DNA from: a virus
Strand: one strand, 5' to 3'
Virus record (IMG/VR): IMGVR_UViG_3300013138_000584
Span: 1-28,364 of that record
Length of the DNA stretch: 28,364 nucleotides
Each line of letters opens with the position of its first letter. Position 1 is the stretch's first letter. Shown piece after piece: positions 15,371-22,900 of the stretch. The notes under the pieces were generated by a model, which saw only the letters and a list, made by a program, of their open reading frames with translations, was not told the DNA's origin and searched no databases. The position numbers and the translations under genes are program-made.

Positions 15371-15610
15371 TTAAATTTCCTTTGGTTTGAGATGTTCAAT
15401 TGATTCACCATTATCTATCATTTCACATATTTTACATTTAATGATATGTTTTCTTCCATTACAGTTTTCAGGATTTTTCCAATTATGAAAAATTCTATCA
15501 TAATGCAAGTCGTCAGTTTTCATCTCTGTTTGTATATTCCAAATCTCTTTAAAATCTTTAGATTGGCTACGATGTTGTCTGCCATCGTCTGGCTTATTAA
15601 AAATTTCCAT
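15371..15610 (-). CDS. small protein of unknown function next to E1
   Basis: A 79-residue polar protein. Its start overlaps the E1-like stop by one base and its stop touches the sigma start. The C-terminal half has NCNGRKHIIKCKICEMIDNG: three cysteines and a histidine that could bind a metal. The N-terminal half is highly charged (DDGRQHRSQSKDFKEIW). It is too small and lacks the motif set for an E2. It may be an adaptor for E1 or for sigma, but nothing visible decides this. Confidence 0.5.
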   Translation of the reverse strand: MEIFNKPDDGRQHRSQSKDFKEIWNIQTEMKTDDLHYDRIFHNWKNPENCNGRKHIIKCKICEMIDNGESIEHLKPKEI

Positions 15611-16212
15611 TATAATGTATGAATAAATTCTGCGGGGTTATGCTCTCCTCGCAACCAATTTAAAATATAACTAACGCCATAACTTGCGGCATGAATATTA
15701 CCTCGTTGTACAATACCTTGCTCTAATTCCCAGGCGTTTTGACAACTACCATCTTCTACTTCTTCATCTGGCAATGTATTCAACATTGATTCATAAGTAT
15801 GTTTTTTACTTTTTGTGTAAGTTGCATATGATTTTCCTTCACTTCTCAGGTCTATCCAGTATGTTTCAGGTGAATCATTAAAAACATAATCGAACATCAT
15901 TTTTCGAAATCTAGTATTATCTACTGCAGCAACTATACAATCAAATCCCTTGAACATACTTTTTTTATCTATCTTTTTATTCAAGCCTTCCATTCCATAT
16001 CTAGCTGCTATGATTTCAACTTTAGGATCTAATACGTCAGATTTATTAAAATTTTGATAAGGTAGATTTTTTATATCCACGTCGTCATAGTCTGCGAAAG
16101 TTATTAATGCTGTCGTTATTTGATTTGTTTTACGTAAGCGATCTAATTCAGGTGCCATCCAGGAACCTATACCTCCGGCACCAACAATTAAAATATTTTT
16201 TACTTTTTTCAT
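15610..16212 (-). CDS. E1/ThiF-like adenylating enzyme
   Basis: A 200-residue Rossmann enzyme of the E1/ThiF/MoeB superfamily, which activates the C-terminal glycine of ubiquitin-like proteins with ATP. The nucleotide loop GAGGIGS (residues 11-17), the acidic strand ADYDDVDIKNLPYQNF (D41, D43) and the conserved AVDNTRFR (residues 96-103) are clear. In place of the usual N-L-x-R-Q, it has N-L-P-Y-Q, so the active-site arginine is a tyrosine. It has no Cys-x2-Cys zinc site, and only two cysteines, C92 and C157. C157 (DGSCQNAW) lies where a catalytic cysteine could be. At 200 residues it is a minimal E1. It lies 39 bases after the JAMM gene and has no Shine-Dalgarno sequence. Confidence 0.87.
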   Translation of the reverse strand: MKKVKNILIVGAGGIGSWMAPELDRLRKTNQITTALITFADYDDVDIKNLPYQNFNKSDVLDPKVEIIAARYGMEGLNKKIDKKSMFKGFDCIVAAVDNTRFRKMMFDYVFNDSPETYWIDLRSEGKSYATYTKSKKHTYESMLNTLPDEEVEDGSCQNAWELEQGIVQRGNIHAASYGVSYILNWLRGEHNPAEFIHTL

Positions 16213-16251
16213 GTTTTCTATTATCTTTAGATGTTTTAAATTAAAAAGGTT

Positions 16252-16737
16252 TTATTTTATTAATAAATAAGCTCCTCCAAAACCTCTAGTTTCTTTATAT
16301 CTGGCCGTGGCAATATTTGGATTGTCAGATCCCTCATTATACCAAGCCATTATATCTTTGTATAAATTTGAATAAATTACATATATTCCAGCATAACCTG
16401 CACCATCAATATCCATTTCTGATGGTATTGGTCTCCAGTAAGGATGATTGTGAAATACTCCGATGAAGGAAAGTGGTGCTTTTGGGTTCATATGTACATT
16501 GCTATTCATAAGTACTTTATTTAATAATTCATTTCCATCCATTATATAATCAGCAATACCCATGCCAGCAACATTTTTTATAGGTATAAAGTTAACCATT
16601 TTATACAAGCCAGAATCTTTATCTATAATGTTGCCCATTATAGCACCACATATTTCCTTATCAGGGGAAGTTTTTGCGTAGTCTATTAATTCATTTAATT
16701 GTATATAGGTTAACAAGAGTCCAGTCTTGTTGTCCAT
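16252..16737 (-). CDS. JAMM/JAB metalloprotease (deubiquitinase-like)
   Basis: A 161-residue JAB/MPN+ protease with the complete zinc site. E28 (DKEICGAIMG), H96 and H98 (FIGVFHNHP), S106 and D109 (IPSEMDID) obey E-x(n)-H-x-H-x10-D exactly. Such enzymes cut the bond after the terminal glycine of ubiquitin-like proteins. In phages with tail-tip JAB domains the gene usually lies in the tail module and is fused to NlpC/P60. Here it is a stand-alone gene in an early-type operon next to E1 and a Gly-Gly modifier, which points to removal or processing of the modifier. Because the modifier already ends in Gly-Gly, the likely role is deconjugation. The start lies 28 bases inside the upstream gene, with a GAGG site 5 bases before it. 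Confidence 0.92.
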   Translation of the reverse strand: MDNKTGLLLTYIQLNELIDYAKTSPDKEICGAIMGNIIDKDSGLYKMVNFIPIKNVAGMGIADYIMDGNELLNKVLMNSNVHMNPKAPLSFIGVFHNHPYWRPIPSEMDIDGAGYAGIYVIYSNLYKDIMAWYNEGSDNPNIATARYKETRGFGGAYLLIK

Positions 16738-16958
16738 GCTTCCTCGTTGTTTGCAAATTGATAGTTTAGATGATTATCTAATCCATCAATATCTTGTTTT
16801 AAAATGTGTAATAGTTGTCTTGTTTCGTGTCTTTCTTTTTTATGTATTAATTTTTTAATAAAAGTTCCGTGCATTTCAGTATCAGGACAACCACAATAAA
16901 ATACACCTCTATATGTCTTATTTGGATGTCCCTTTAATTCTGCATTTACTCCATGCAT
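16710..16958 (-). CDS. 82-residue protein of unknown function in the ubiquitin-like cassette
   Basis: The N-terminal 30 residues contain GHPNKTYRGVFYCGCPD, a possible metal site or nucleophile. The rest is helical, basic then acidic (FIKKLIHKKERHETRQLLHI). A GAGGT site lies 8 bases before ATG. It overlaps the JAMM gene by 28 bases and follows a 14-base-pair-class hairpin region after the ubiquitin-like gene. The HPN and following cysteine superficially recall E2 enzymes, but the domain that should precede HPN is absent. I cannot assign a function. Confidence 0.6.
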   Translation of the reverse strand: MHGVNAELKGHPNKTYRGVFYCGCPDTEMHGTFIKKLIHKKERHETRQLLHILKQDIDGLDNHLNYQFANNEEAWTTRLDSC

Positions 16959-16988
16959 TCGAAATACCTCGATTTTGTATTAAAGGTA

Positions 16989-17008
16989 GCGTGGGGATTA
17001 ACCCACGC
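16989..17008 (-). terminator. intercistronic hairpin after the ubiquitin-like gene
   Basis: GCGTGGG and CCCACGC pair perfectly in 7 base pairs around a 6-base loop, 8 bases after the Gly-Gly gene's stop. On the minus strand it is followed by TACCTTTAAT, a weak T-run. This could be a partial terminator or mRNA-stabilising hairpin that keeps the modifier more abundant than the 82-residue protein, JAMM and E1. Confidence 0.6.
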
Positions 17009-17015
17009 TTAAATA

Positions 17016-17276
17016 TTATCCTCCTACAAGAGCATTAGTTAGAATAACATATTCTGCATCTAAAAGTTTTTCAACGGTTAAGTTATTAGCGTTTTGTTGA
17101 ACGCCATCTATATATAACCATTTTTTACTATTAGCCATTTCGTTTTGTATTCTAGATAATGCAATTTCAGGAACATCTTGCCATTCGTCATGTCCACGAG
17201 AACTAACGACTCTAACAGTGATCTTACGTTCTAATTGTTCCTGAAAGGCTTCGATACTTACTTTTTCATTTATCAT
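17016..17276 (-). CDS. ubiquitin-like protein ending in Gly-Gly
   Basis: An 86-residue protein with a beta-grasp pattern: strand pair at residues 18-34 (KITVRVVSSRGHDEWQDV), a helix at 36-50 (PEIALSRIQNEMANS), a strand-turn KKWLYIDGVQQ (compare ubiquitin's LIFAGKQL), and a last strand with LTVEKLLDAEYVILTNALVGG. It ends exactly at Gly-Gly (residues 85-86, followed by stop), so no processing of a tail is needed before activation. An E1-like enzyme and a JAMM protease follow in the same operon. The length matches single-domain modifiers. There is no Shine-Dalgarno sequence. A 12-base palindrome occupies the leader instead. The fold is inferred from sequence pattern, but the context makes it strong. 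Targets are unknown. Confidence 0.83.
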   Translation of the reverse strand: MINEKVSIEAFQEQLERKITVRVVSSRGHDEWQDVPEIALSRIQNEMANSKKWLYIDGVQQNANNLTVEKLLDAEYVILTNALVGG

Positions 17277-17284
17277 TATTTTAG

Positions 17285-17296
17285 TTGGTTAACCAA
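17285..17296. promoter_or_regulatory. 12-base perfect palindrome in the leader of the ubiquitin-like gene
   Basis: TTGGTTAACCAA lies between the 720-residue gene's stop (17297-17299) and the modifier's ATG (17276), where a ribosome binding site would be expected. It may be an operator or part of an RNA structure controlling translation. It may also be chance. Confidence 0.4.
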
Positions 17297-19459
17297 TCAG
17301 TTTAAGGTGTGGATATCCTGCGCTAGTGCCTGATCATTAGTAAGCGCATATAAGCGGTTTATGAGTTTGTCTTTTCCAACCTGTGATGTTGATTTATCGA
17401 CTATACATATGTATCTACCAGATGGATATTCATAAACTTCACATTTGTCTGTGTTTGCTACCACATATTGTCTAAGTTTTCCGTTTACTATATAACCCTC
17501 TTTTACAGTAACCTCATTCATTTGAATGTTTTCTTGTTTACTCAACTTGAGAGTTTTTTCTGTTTCATCAAGTAATTTTTTACTCTTATCTATTGCATCT
17601 TGATATTCAATCTTAGCTAATTTTAATACAGATTTTGCATCATCTATGGTCATACCTTCGATAACTTTATCACCTAAAAGTAATTCCATAATTTCACCAA
17701 GATCTCGTAAATTTTGCATATTTATTAGTCTATTTGTATCTCTGACTTTATACTCATTATCCCCTAATACAATATACATTAAATTTTTTCTTCGTTCAAG
17801 GGGTAATTTAAAAGAAAACCCCTCATTATATCTCATACCAGATACCTCAAAATCAACACCAGTTTGTAAGTATCTGTGAAATTTCAATGAACAACTACTA
17901 ACATTAGCCAAAAATTCATCAAAATCTTCTTGAGTAGTATAACATACTGCTCGTCTTAAACAGTCTGAAATTTCAGCTTTATTTATTCTATATTCATTTA
18001 AATAAGTTTTTGTACTATCAATACCTGCAGTATTTGTAGAAACATCATATACTAATTTAAATTTTACTTCTCCAAGTTGGCCTTCTGAACTTACCCAAGA
18101 TGCAGATGATACAAATTGTTCAAAAGTGGCATCCCAGTTTATATCATCGAACTGATGTGCTCTGGATAAATCATATAAAATGTTGTACACCCAATCACTA
18201 GAGTCTGTACGACTAAGTGTTTGTCCTTCATATTCGATTTTATCTTTTTGCACAGTCATTCCATTTAGAATTAATTTTTTCTTACCAGTCTTTATACCTT
18301 CTAGTCTTTCTTTTAATTTGGCCTCTAGAATTTTCTTTTCTTCTTCGGCTTCCTTTTCTCGTCTAGTCTCTTCAGAGAATTTTTTAATAGAAAGTTTTAA
18401 TTGTGAGGCATCACATAGCTGAGTGTTATCACCAGTAACGTGTCTAGCCATCCACAATAGCACCTGTGTGGTAGGTAATGTAATTTCTTCTGTAAAAATT
18501 ACTTTACCAAATACCGCGTTCTTATCTAATGCAAAAATATTATTATAACTATAATAATTTTTTCTACCAAATATTATAACTCTTTTTGCATCTGCATAAT
18601 TAAATAATGCATCTGTATGACTAAGTAAGAATATTCGTCTGTGAGATGCTGTTCTATAATAATCATTTGTAAATACTGCTAAAATACCTAGTCTATAATT
18701 ATCTTTTTCATAGACACTCTCTATATATCCAACTGGATTTTCTCTAGTGCCACTTCCTAATAATTTTTTCTCTAATAGATCATCTGTAACTGAAGTAATT
18801 TTAGCATTTGGCATTAACCAATCACACATGGATTGTATTTGATCAAATGTATTATCCATTGCCATAGTTGTGTTTATAGCCGTATCTTTATTTAGTTCAT
18901 CTAATTTTAATTTTTCTAATATTCGAGGTCCATTAGTAACTTCAATAAACCAAGTCAAATCATCACAAATATTCATAGATCTAAATTTATCACGTTCTTC
19001 TTTATTAAGAGCTTTAATTCCCATTTCATGACAGAAATGTAAATTTTCTAATAGAGTATGAAACTGCTCAGCATCTATTGTTTTTACTTTAATAGAAAGT
19101 TTGGAGTTAGTAAAACTATCTGAGGCAAACTCAAAATAAGAAGTAGTTACAGGAACTAGTAGAGTTTGTTTTTGTTCATTACCATCAGAATCAAGAACTT
19201 GAGGTACTTGACCAGCATGTATTTCTAATCTACCTCCCCAATCATCATTAAGATACATAGTGTGAGTGATAGTATTTATCCCGTTATCTATTACGTGATT
19301 TATCGAACCCACACTAGTATGTTTAAATGGTTTTCCTAAGTCTTTTAATTTTTTAGCAACCTCTTCTTGTACAGAAAAGGCTTTTGTCATTTCTTCTTCT
19401 GAGAATTTTAATTCGTACATCTCATTAAATAATGGCAAAGTTTGTTGTGTCACTTTCAT
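17297..19459 (-). CDS. 720-residue protein of unknown function upstream of the ubiquitin-like gene
   Basis: A large cytosolic protein without membrane segments or signal peptide. Residues 1-350 are mixed alpha/beta (TITHTMYLNDDWGGRLEIHA; RRIFLLSHTDALFNYADAKR). Residues 357-390 are a highly charged coiled coil (EETRREKEAEEEKKILEAKL), and residues 395-600 form another alpha/beta part. Near 615-655 a helix-rich stretch follows (DDAKSVLKLAKIEYQDAIDK), then a beta end. No ATPase, nuclease or E2/E3 motif is visible. It is 20 bases upstream of the modifier gene, so it may be the substrate, partner or scaffold of the ubiquitin-like pathway, or just a replication protein. No ribosome binding site is seen before its ATG. 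Confidence 0.6.
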   Translation of the reverse strand: MKVTQQTLPLFNEMYELKFSEEEMTKAFSVQEEVAKKLKDLGKPFKHTSVGSINHVIDNGINTITHTMYLNDDWGGRLEIHAGQVPQVLDSDGNEQKQTLLVPVTTSYFEFASDSFTNSKLSIKVKTIDAEQFHTLLENLHFCHEMGIKALNKEERDKFRSMNICDDLTWFIEVTNGPRILEKLKLDELNKDTAINTTMAMDNTFDQIQSMCDWLMPNAKITSVTDDLLEKKLLGSGTRENPVGYIESVYEKDNYRLGILAVFTNDYYRTASHRRIFLLSHTDALFNYADAKRVIIFGRKNYYSYNNIFALDKNAVFGKVIFTEEITLPTTQVLLWMARHVTGDNTQLCDASQLKLSIKKFSEETRREKEAEEEKKILEAKLKERLEGIKTGKKKLILNGMTVQKDKIEYEGQTLSRTDSSDWVYNILYDLSRAHQFDDINWDATFEQFVSSASWVSSEGQLGEVKFKLVYDVSTNTAGIDSTKTYLNEYRINKAEISDCLRRAVCYTTQEDFDEFLANVSSCSLKFHRYLQTGVDFEVSGMRYNEGFSFKLPLERRKNLMYIVLGDNEYKVRDTNRLINMQNLRDLGEIMELLLGDKVIEGMTIDDAKSVLKLAKIEYQDAIDKSKKLLDETEKTLKLSKQENIQMNEVTVKEGYIVNGKLRQYVVANTDKCEVYEYPSGRYICIVDKSTSQVGKDKLINRLYALTNDQALAQDIHTLN

Positions 19460-19478
19460 GTTGTCTTTGTTTTATTAA

Positions 19479-19910
19479 TTAATTAAAAAGTTCTTTTTTA
19501 ATTGGTTTAGGTTTTTCCTCATTAACTAAAGTTGCTTTCAAGTCACTCTCATCTATATCGCATGTAGTTAATACAAGATAATTATTTTTATCAGGATACA
19601 CAGCCAACTTTTTACCTATGAATTCATTTAATTTAGTTACTCCGTGATATTTCATAAGCTGTGCTACAGCGGACATTGGAGAAATTCCATTTTTACCAGT
19701 TGAATACCAAAGACCTTTTATATCTTTATCTCCTTTATAATCTTCTACCCAGCAGTCTGAGATAGTGAAATTGCGACCATTCTCATCCTCTACAGTAAAT
19801 TCTACTTTCTGAGATACCTTATCGGGCATAACCACATCTTTTAAATTAATAACTTTTACTGTAACATCTCTATCTAAACTACCTATAGATTTATTTAAGA
19901 AGTCTTCCAT
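19479..19910 (-). CDS. small protein, possibly single-stranded-DNA-binding or OB-like
   Basis: A 143-residue protein of beta strands (DVTVKVINLKDVVMPDKVSQ, then KVEFTVEDENGRNFTISDCW) with a helical part (MSAVAQLMKYHGVTKLNEFI), and a lysine-rich, disordered end (EEKPKPIKKELFN). The beta pattern and its position among replication genes are compatible with an OB-fold single-strand binding protein, but there is no specific motif, so the call is tentative. It starts 69 bases after the ribonucleotide reductase stop, across an inverted repeat, and 19 bases separate its end from the 720-residue gene. Confidence 0.45.
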   Translation of the reverse strand: MEDFLNKSIGSLDRDVTVKVINLKDVVMPDKVSQKVEFTVEDENGRNFTISDCWVEDYKGDKDIKGLWYSTGKNGISPMSAVAQLMKYHGVTKLNEFIGKKLAVYPDKNNYLVLTTCDIDESDLKATLVNEEKPKPIKKELFN

Positions 19911-19934
19911 ATTGTTTTCTGTTTGATTGTTTAT

Positions 19935-19968
19935 ATTTATTAAATGTTTCGCATAGTATTTAATAAAT
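19935..19968. repeat. 11-base inverted repeat between the ribonucleotide reductase and the 143-residue gene
   Basis: ATTTATTAAAT (19935-19945) and ATTTAATAAAT (19958-19968) are perfect inverted repeats around a 12-base spacer. It is too AT-rich for a usual terminator and lacks a T-run. It is better placed as an operator or as an mRNA 3' end element for the reductase. The 69-base gap is one of the largest in the minus-strand block. Confidence 0.6.
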
Positions 19969-19979
19969 GTTTTGAATAT

Positions 19980-22900
19980 TTAGCATTTACTCCAACCACA
20001 GTTAATACAAGTTTTACATCCATCCTGATATATTATTGTACTTGTTTTACAAGAAGGACACTTTTCTTTTTTAACTTTAGTGCCATCCTGTATATAACGA
20101 GATAATAATTTAGAAAGATAAAATACAAAACTTGATAATTCATGTGGGTATTTATCTAGTATTTCTACTACGTCTTGTATCTTCAGGTTGTGACGTAATG
20201 CCATACCAATAATTCTAGCTATTCGTGTAGTATTTTTTTGATTCTCATATTTAGTAATTTGCTCTTCAATAAGTTTTTTAGGCAAACCTTTTTCGGTAAG
20301 AAGTTTTTCCATAGATTTAACAAGTTCTTCAGTAACTTCTGTACTCTCTATGTTATTTGTACTAACGAACATTGCATAGGGTCTAGTCATGGCTTCATCA
20401 ACAAATGCTAGGTTAATGTACCATTTTTTACGACCATTATCTTTAATTTTAAATCCACGAGCAAAATATTCATTGGGTATTTTTCCTACATTCTGAATTA
20501 CTTTATCGCCCGCTTCAGCGAACTGTCTTTCAAGTTCATTTTGATAAATCTTTACTTTTCTAGTTTCTAAAACAGCAGTCATCGTACCAGCTCTATATGT
20601 AGTGAGTCCTTTTATATTTGATTTCCAAGCATCCAAATATAAAGACTTGAAATCTTCATACGGGTAATCACTGGGTAAATTAACTGTTTTTGAATTATTC
20701 ATATTAGTATAATGAGCAACTACTTTTAAAACATTTATATGATCTGTCACTGATAAATCCATAGCACTTGCAAATATTCCTTTTGATTGCATATCAAGTA
20801 ATTTATCTTTATAATAATTTTTAGCAAATTCCCATCCATAGTCAGAAACAAGGACTGCTTTTACTAAACCTCTATTTTTATCAACCTCATAATCAATGTT
20901 TTCAAAAGTTCCTTTTAGAATTTGTTCATCGCCTTTAATAAAAAATTTAACATGTTCTGTTTCAAACCATTCTCCCTTCAATGGGTCTGGCCAAGTGAAT
21001 CCTTTTCTTTTTAAACTACGTTTTTCATTTTCTGTAACTATTGCCCATCGAGTATATTCTAACATAAAAGAAGGCTCTATTCCACCAGTAACTATTCCTG
21101 CGTATATACTAGTATTTCCATTAGGTGCATTCATAGAATGATGAGAGTTTCTCATGTATCCAATGTTTTCAATTTCTTGTTTTACACTTGGAGATATTTT
21201 TAAATTGTTCCACCAATAGGTGCTAAAGTATTTCTCTTTATCAAATAATTTAAAACTTCCCTTTTCTTTTCCAAGTTGTGCCGATGCCAGTAATTCTGTT
21301 TCAGCTTTTAATTTATAAATATTTTTAATTAATTCCAGAGATTCTTCTGACCCATATCTTATACCAAACATTAGCATTAAAGATCCGAGTCCCATATTAC
21401 CCAAACCTATTCTTCGTTTTTCTGTCATAGAATCTTTGTATTCTTTTAGTGGAGCTCTCGAAATATCATTTATATTATCTAAATATCTTACACCTAATTT
21501 TACACATCTAGCATATTCATCATAATCAAATTCTAATTTATTATTTATAAGTTTTACAAACTTGGTTAAGTTTAAAGAACCAAGATTGCAAACTCCTGTT
21601 GCCATACCAATTTCACCACAAGGGTTAGTAGCAAATATATCTTCAGCATAACTTAGAGCATTTAATTTATTAAATAAATCAAGAAATATTACACCAGGTT
21701 CATTACGTGTGTAGGTAGCATAAGATATGGTTTCCCACAGATCTTTTGCTTTAACAGTTTTATATACAATTACTTTATATCCTTTAGATTTCCAGTCTTT
21801 AATATCCCCTTTCCACTCATCTTCATATTTAGGGTGTTCTGTATCAGGAAAAATTAATTGCCAATCTTCATCATTTTCTACAGCTTTCATAAAACCTGTA
21901 GTAACACCTATTGACATATTAAATTTTGTAAGTCTTCCTGGAGTTTGTTTTGCAATAATATAATCTTCTATTTCTGGGTGCCATACAGAAAGAACAGCCA
22001 TTTGTGCACCTTTACGAATTTTTGTTTTCTCATCATCATGCAATTCACCAAGAATCTTTTCTGATCCCATAGTAATTATTTTAGATGATACATCCCATAA
22101 TTCCATAAAGTGTAGTACTCCTGGAGTACGGCTACCTATTCCTTTTACATATGAGCCTGCAGGACGAATCCAACTAAAGTTCATACCATAACCACCCTCA
22201 GACTTAAGGGTATGTGCCTGAGCCTTTAACATTGTGTAGATACCCTCTATAGAATCAGGATCTTTATAATTTATGTCTTTTGGATGATGCACATAACATT
22301 GCCCAGTCAAATAGCAATTATCAATAACCATTGTATGAGTTTCTTCTTCTACACAGCAAAATACTTCTTCTATAGTATTCATATTTTCAATAGAAACAAC
22401 TTTTATACTAGTATATTTTTCTGGAACTTTACTATTAAACATGTTTTGCTTATGACTATTTTTAATAATCATCTTTTCATCATACATATATTTTTTTACT
22501 AGACTAAGTTTCCATAAAGGTTTATAACTACCATCAAATGGACTATGAGTTCGTACTAAGGTGATATTAGTAGTAGGTAGTCCAGCATATGTGCATATAG
22601 TTCGTATTTCTTGTAGTACTTCTTTATCTTTACAATGCAACATTACATGACCATTAATATCGACATGCCCGTCTGCTCCTATATAACCAGCGATAAACCC
22701 ACGTAAGTAAGATTTAGATTCTTGTAGGGATGGTAAACTTTTTAATTTATTTTCTAAATGTGTTACTGATAGATATACATGGTCAACAGATTTAGTATAT
22801 GATTCAAAATAGTCTTCAATTAAGTGTTTACTATCACCGTATTGTCTTAACATTGAATACTTACCACTCATATATAACCAACCATCTCCAAAAACTAATC

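Noticed and set aside
15684-15881. Plus-strand ORFs opposite the minus-strand genes (for example at 14697, 15684, 17646, 20896, 25546)
   Set aside because: They lie entirely within strongly supported minus-strand genes, have low-complexity Ser/Phe/Ile-rich products and no ribosome binding sites.
16252-16737. JAMM protein as a tail-tip assembly peptidase (lambda K type)
   Set aside because: No NlpC/P60 domain, not in the tail module, opposite strand from tail genes, and directly linked to E1 and a Gly-Gly modifier.
16710-16958. The 82-residue protein as an E2 conjugating enzyme because of HPN followed by cysteine
   Set aside because: In E2 enzymes HPN lies about 75 residues into the fold and the Cys is 8 residues on. 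Here only 11 residues precede HPN, an in-frame stop lies upstream, and the helix and sheet that should precede it are missing. The spacing to the cysteine is also one residue too long.
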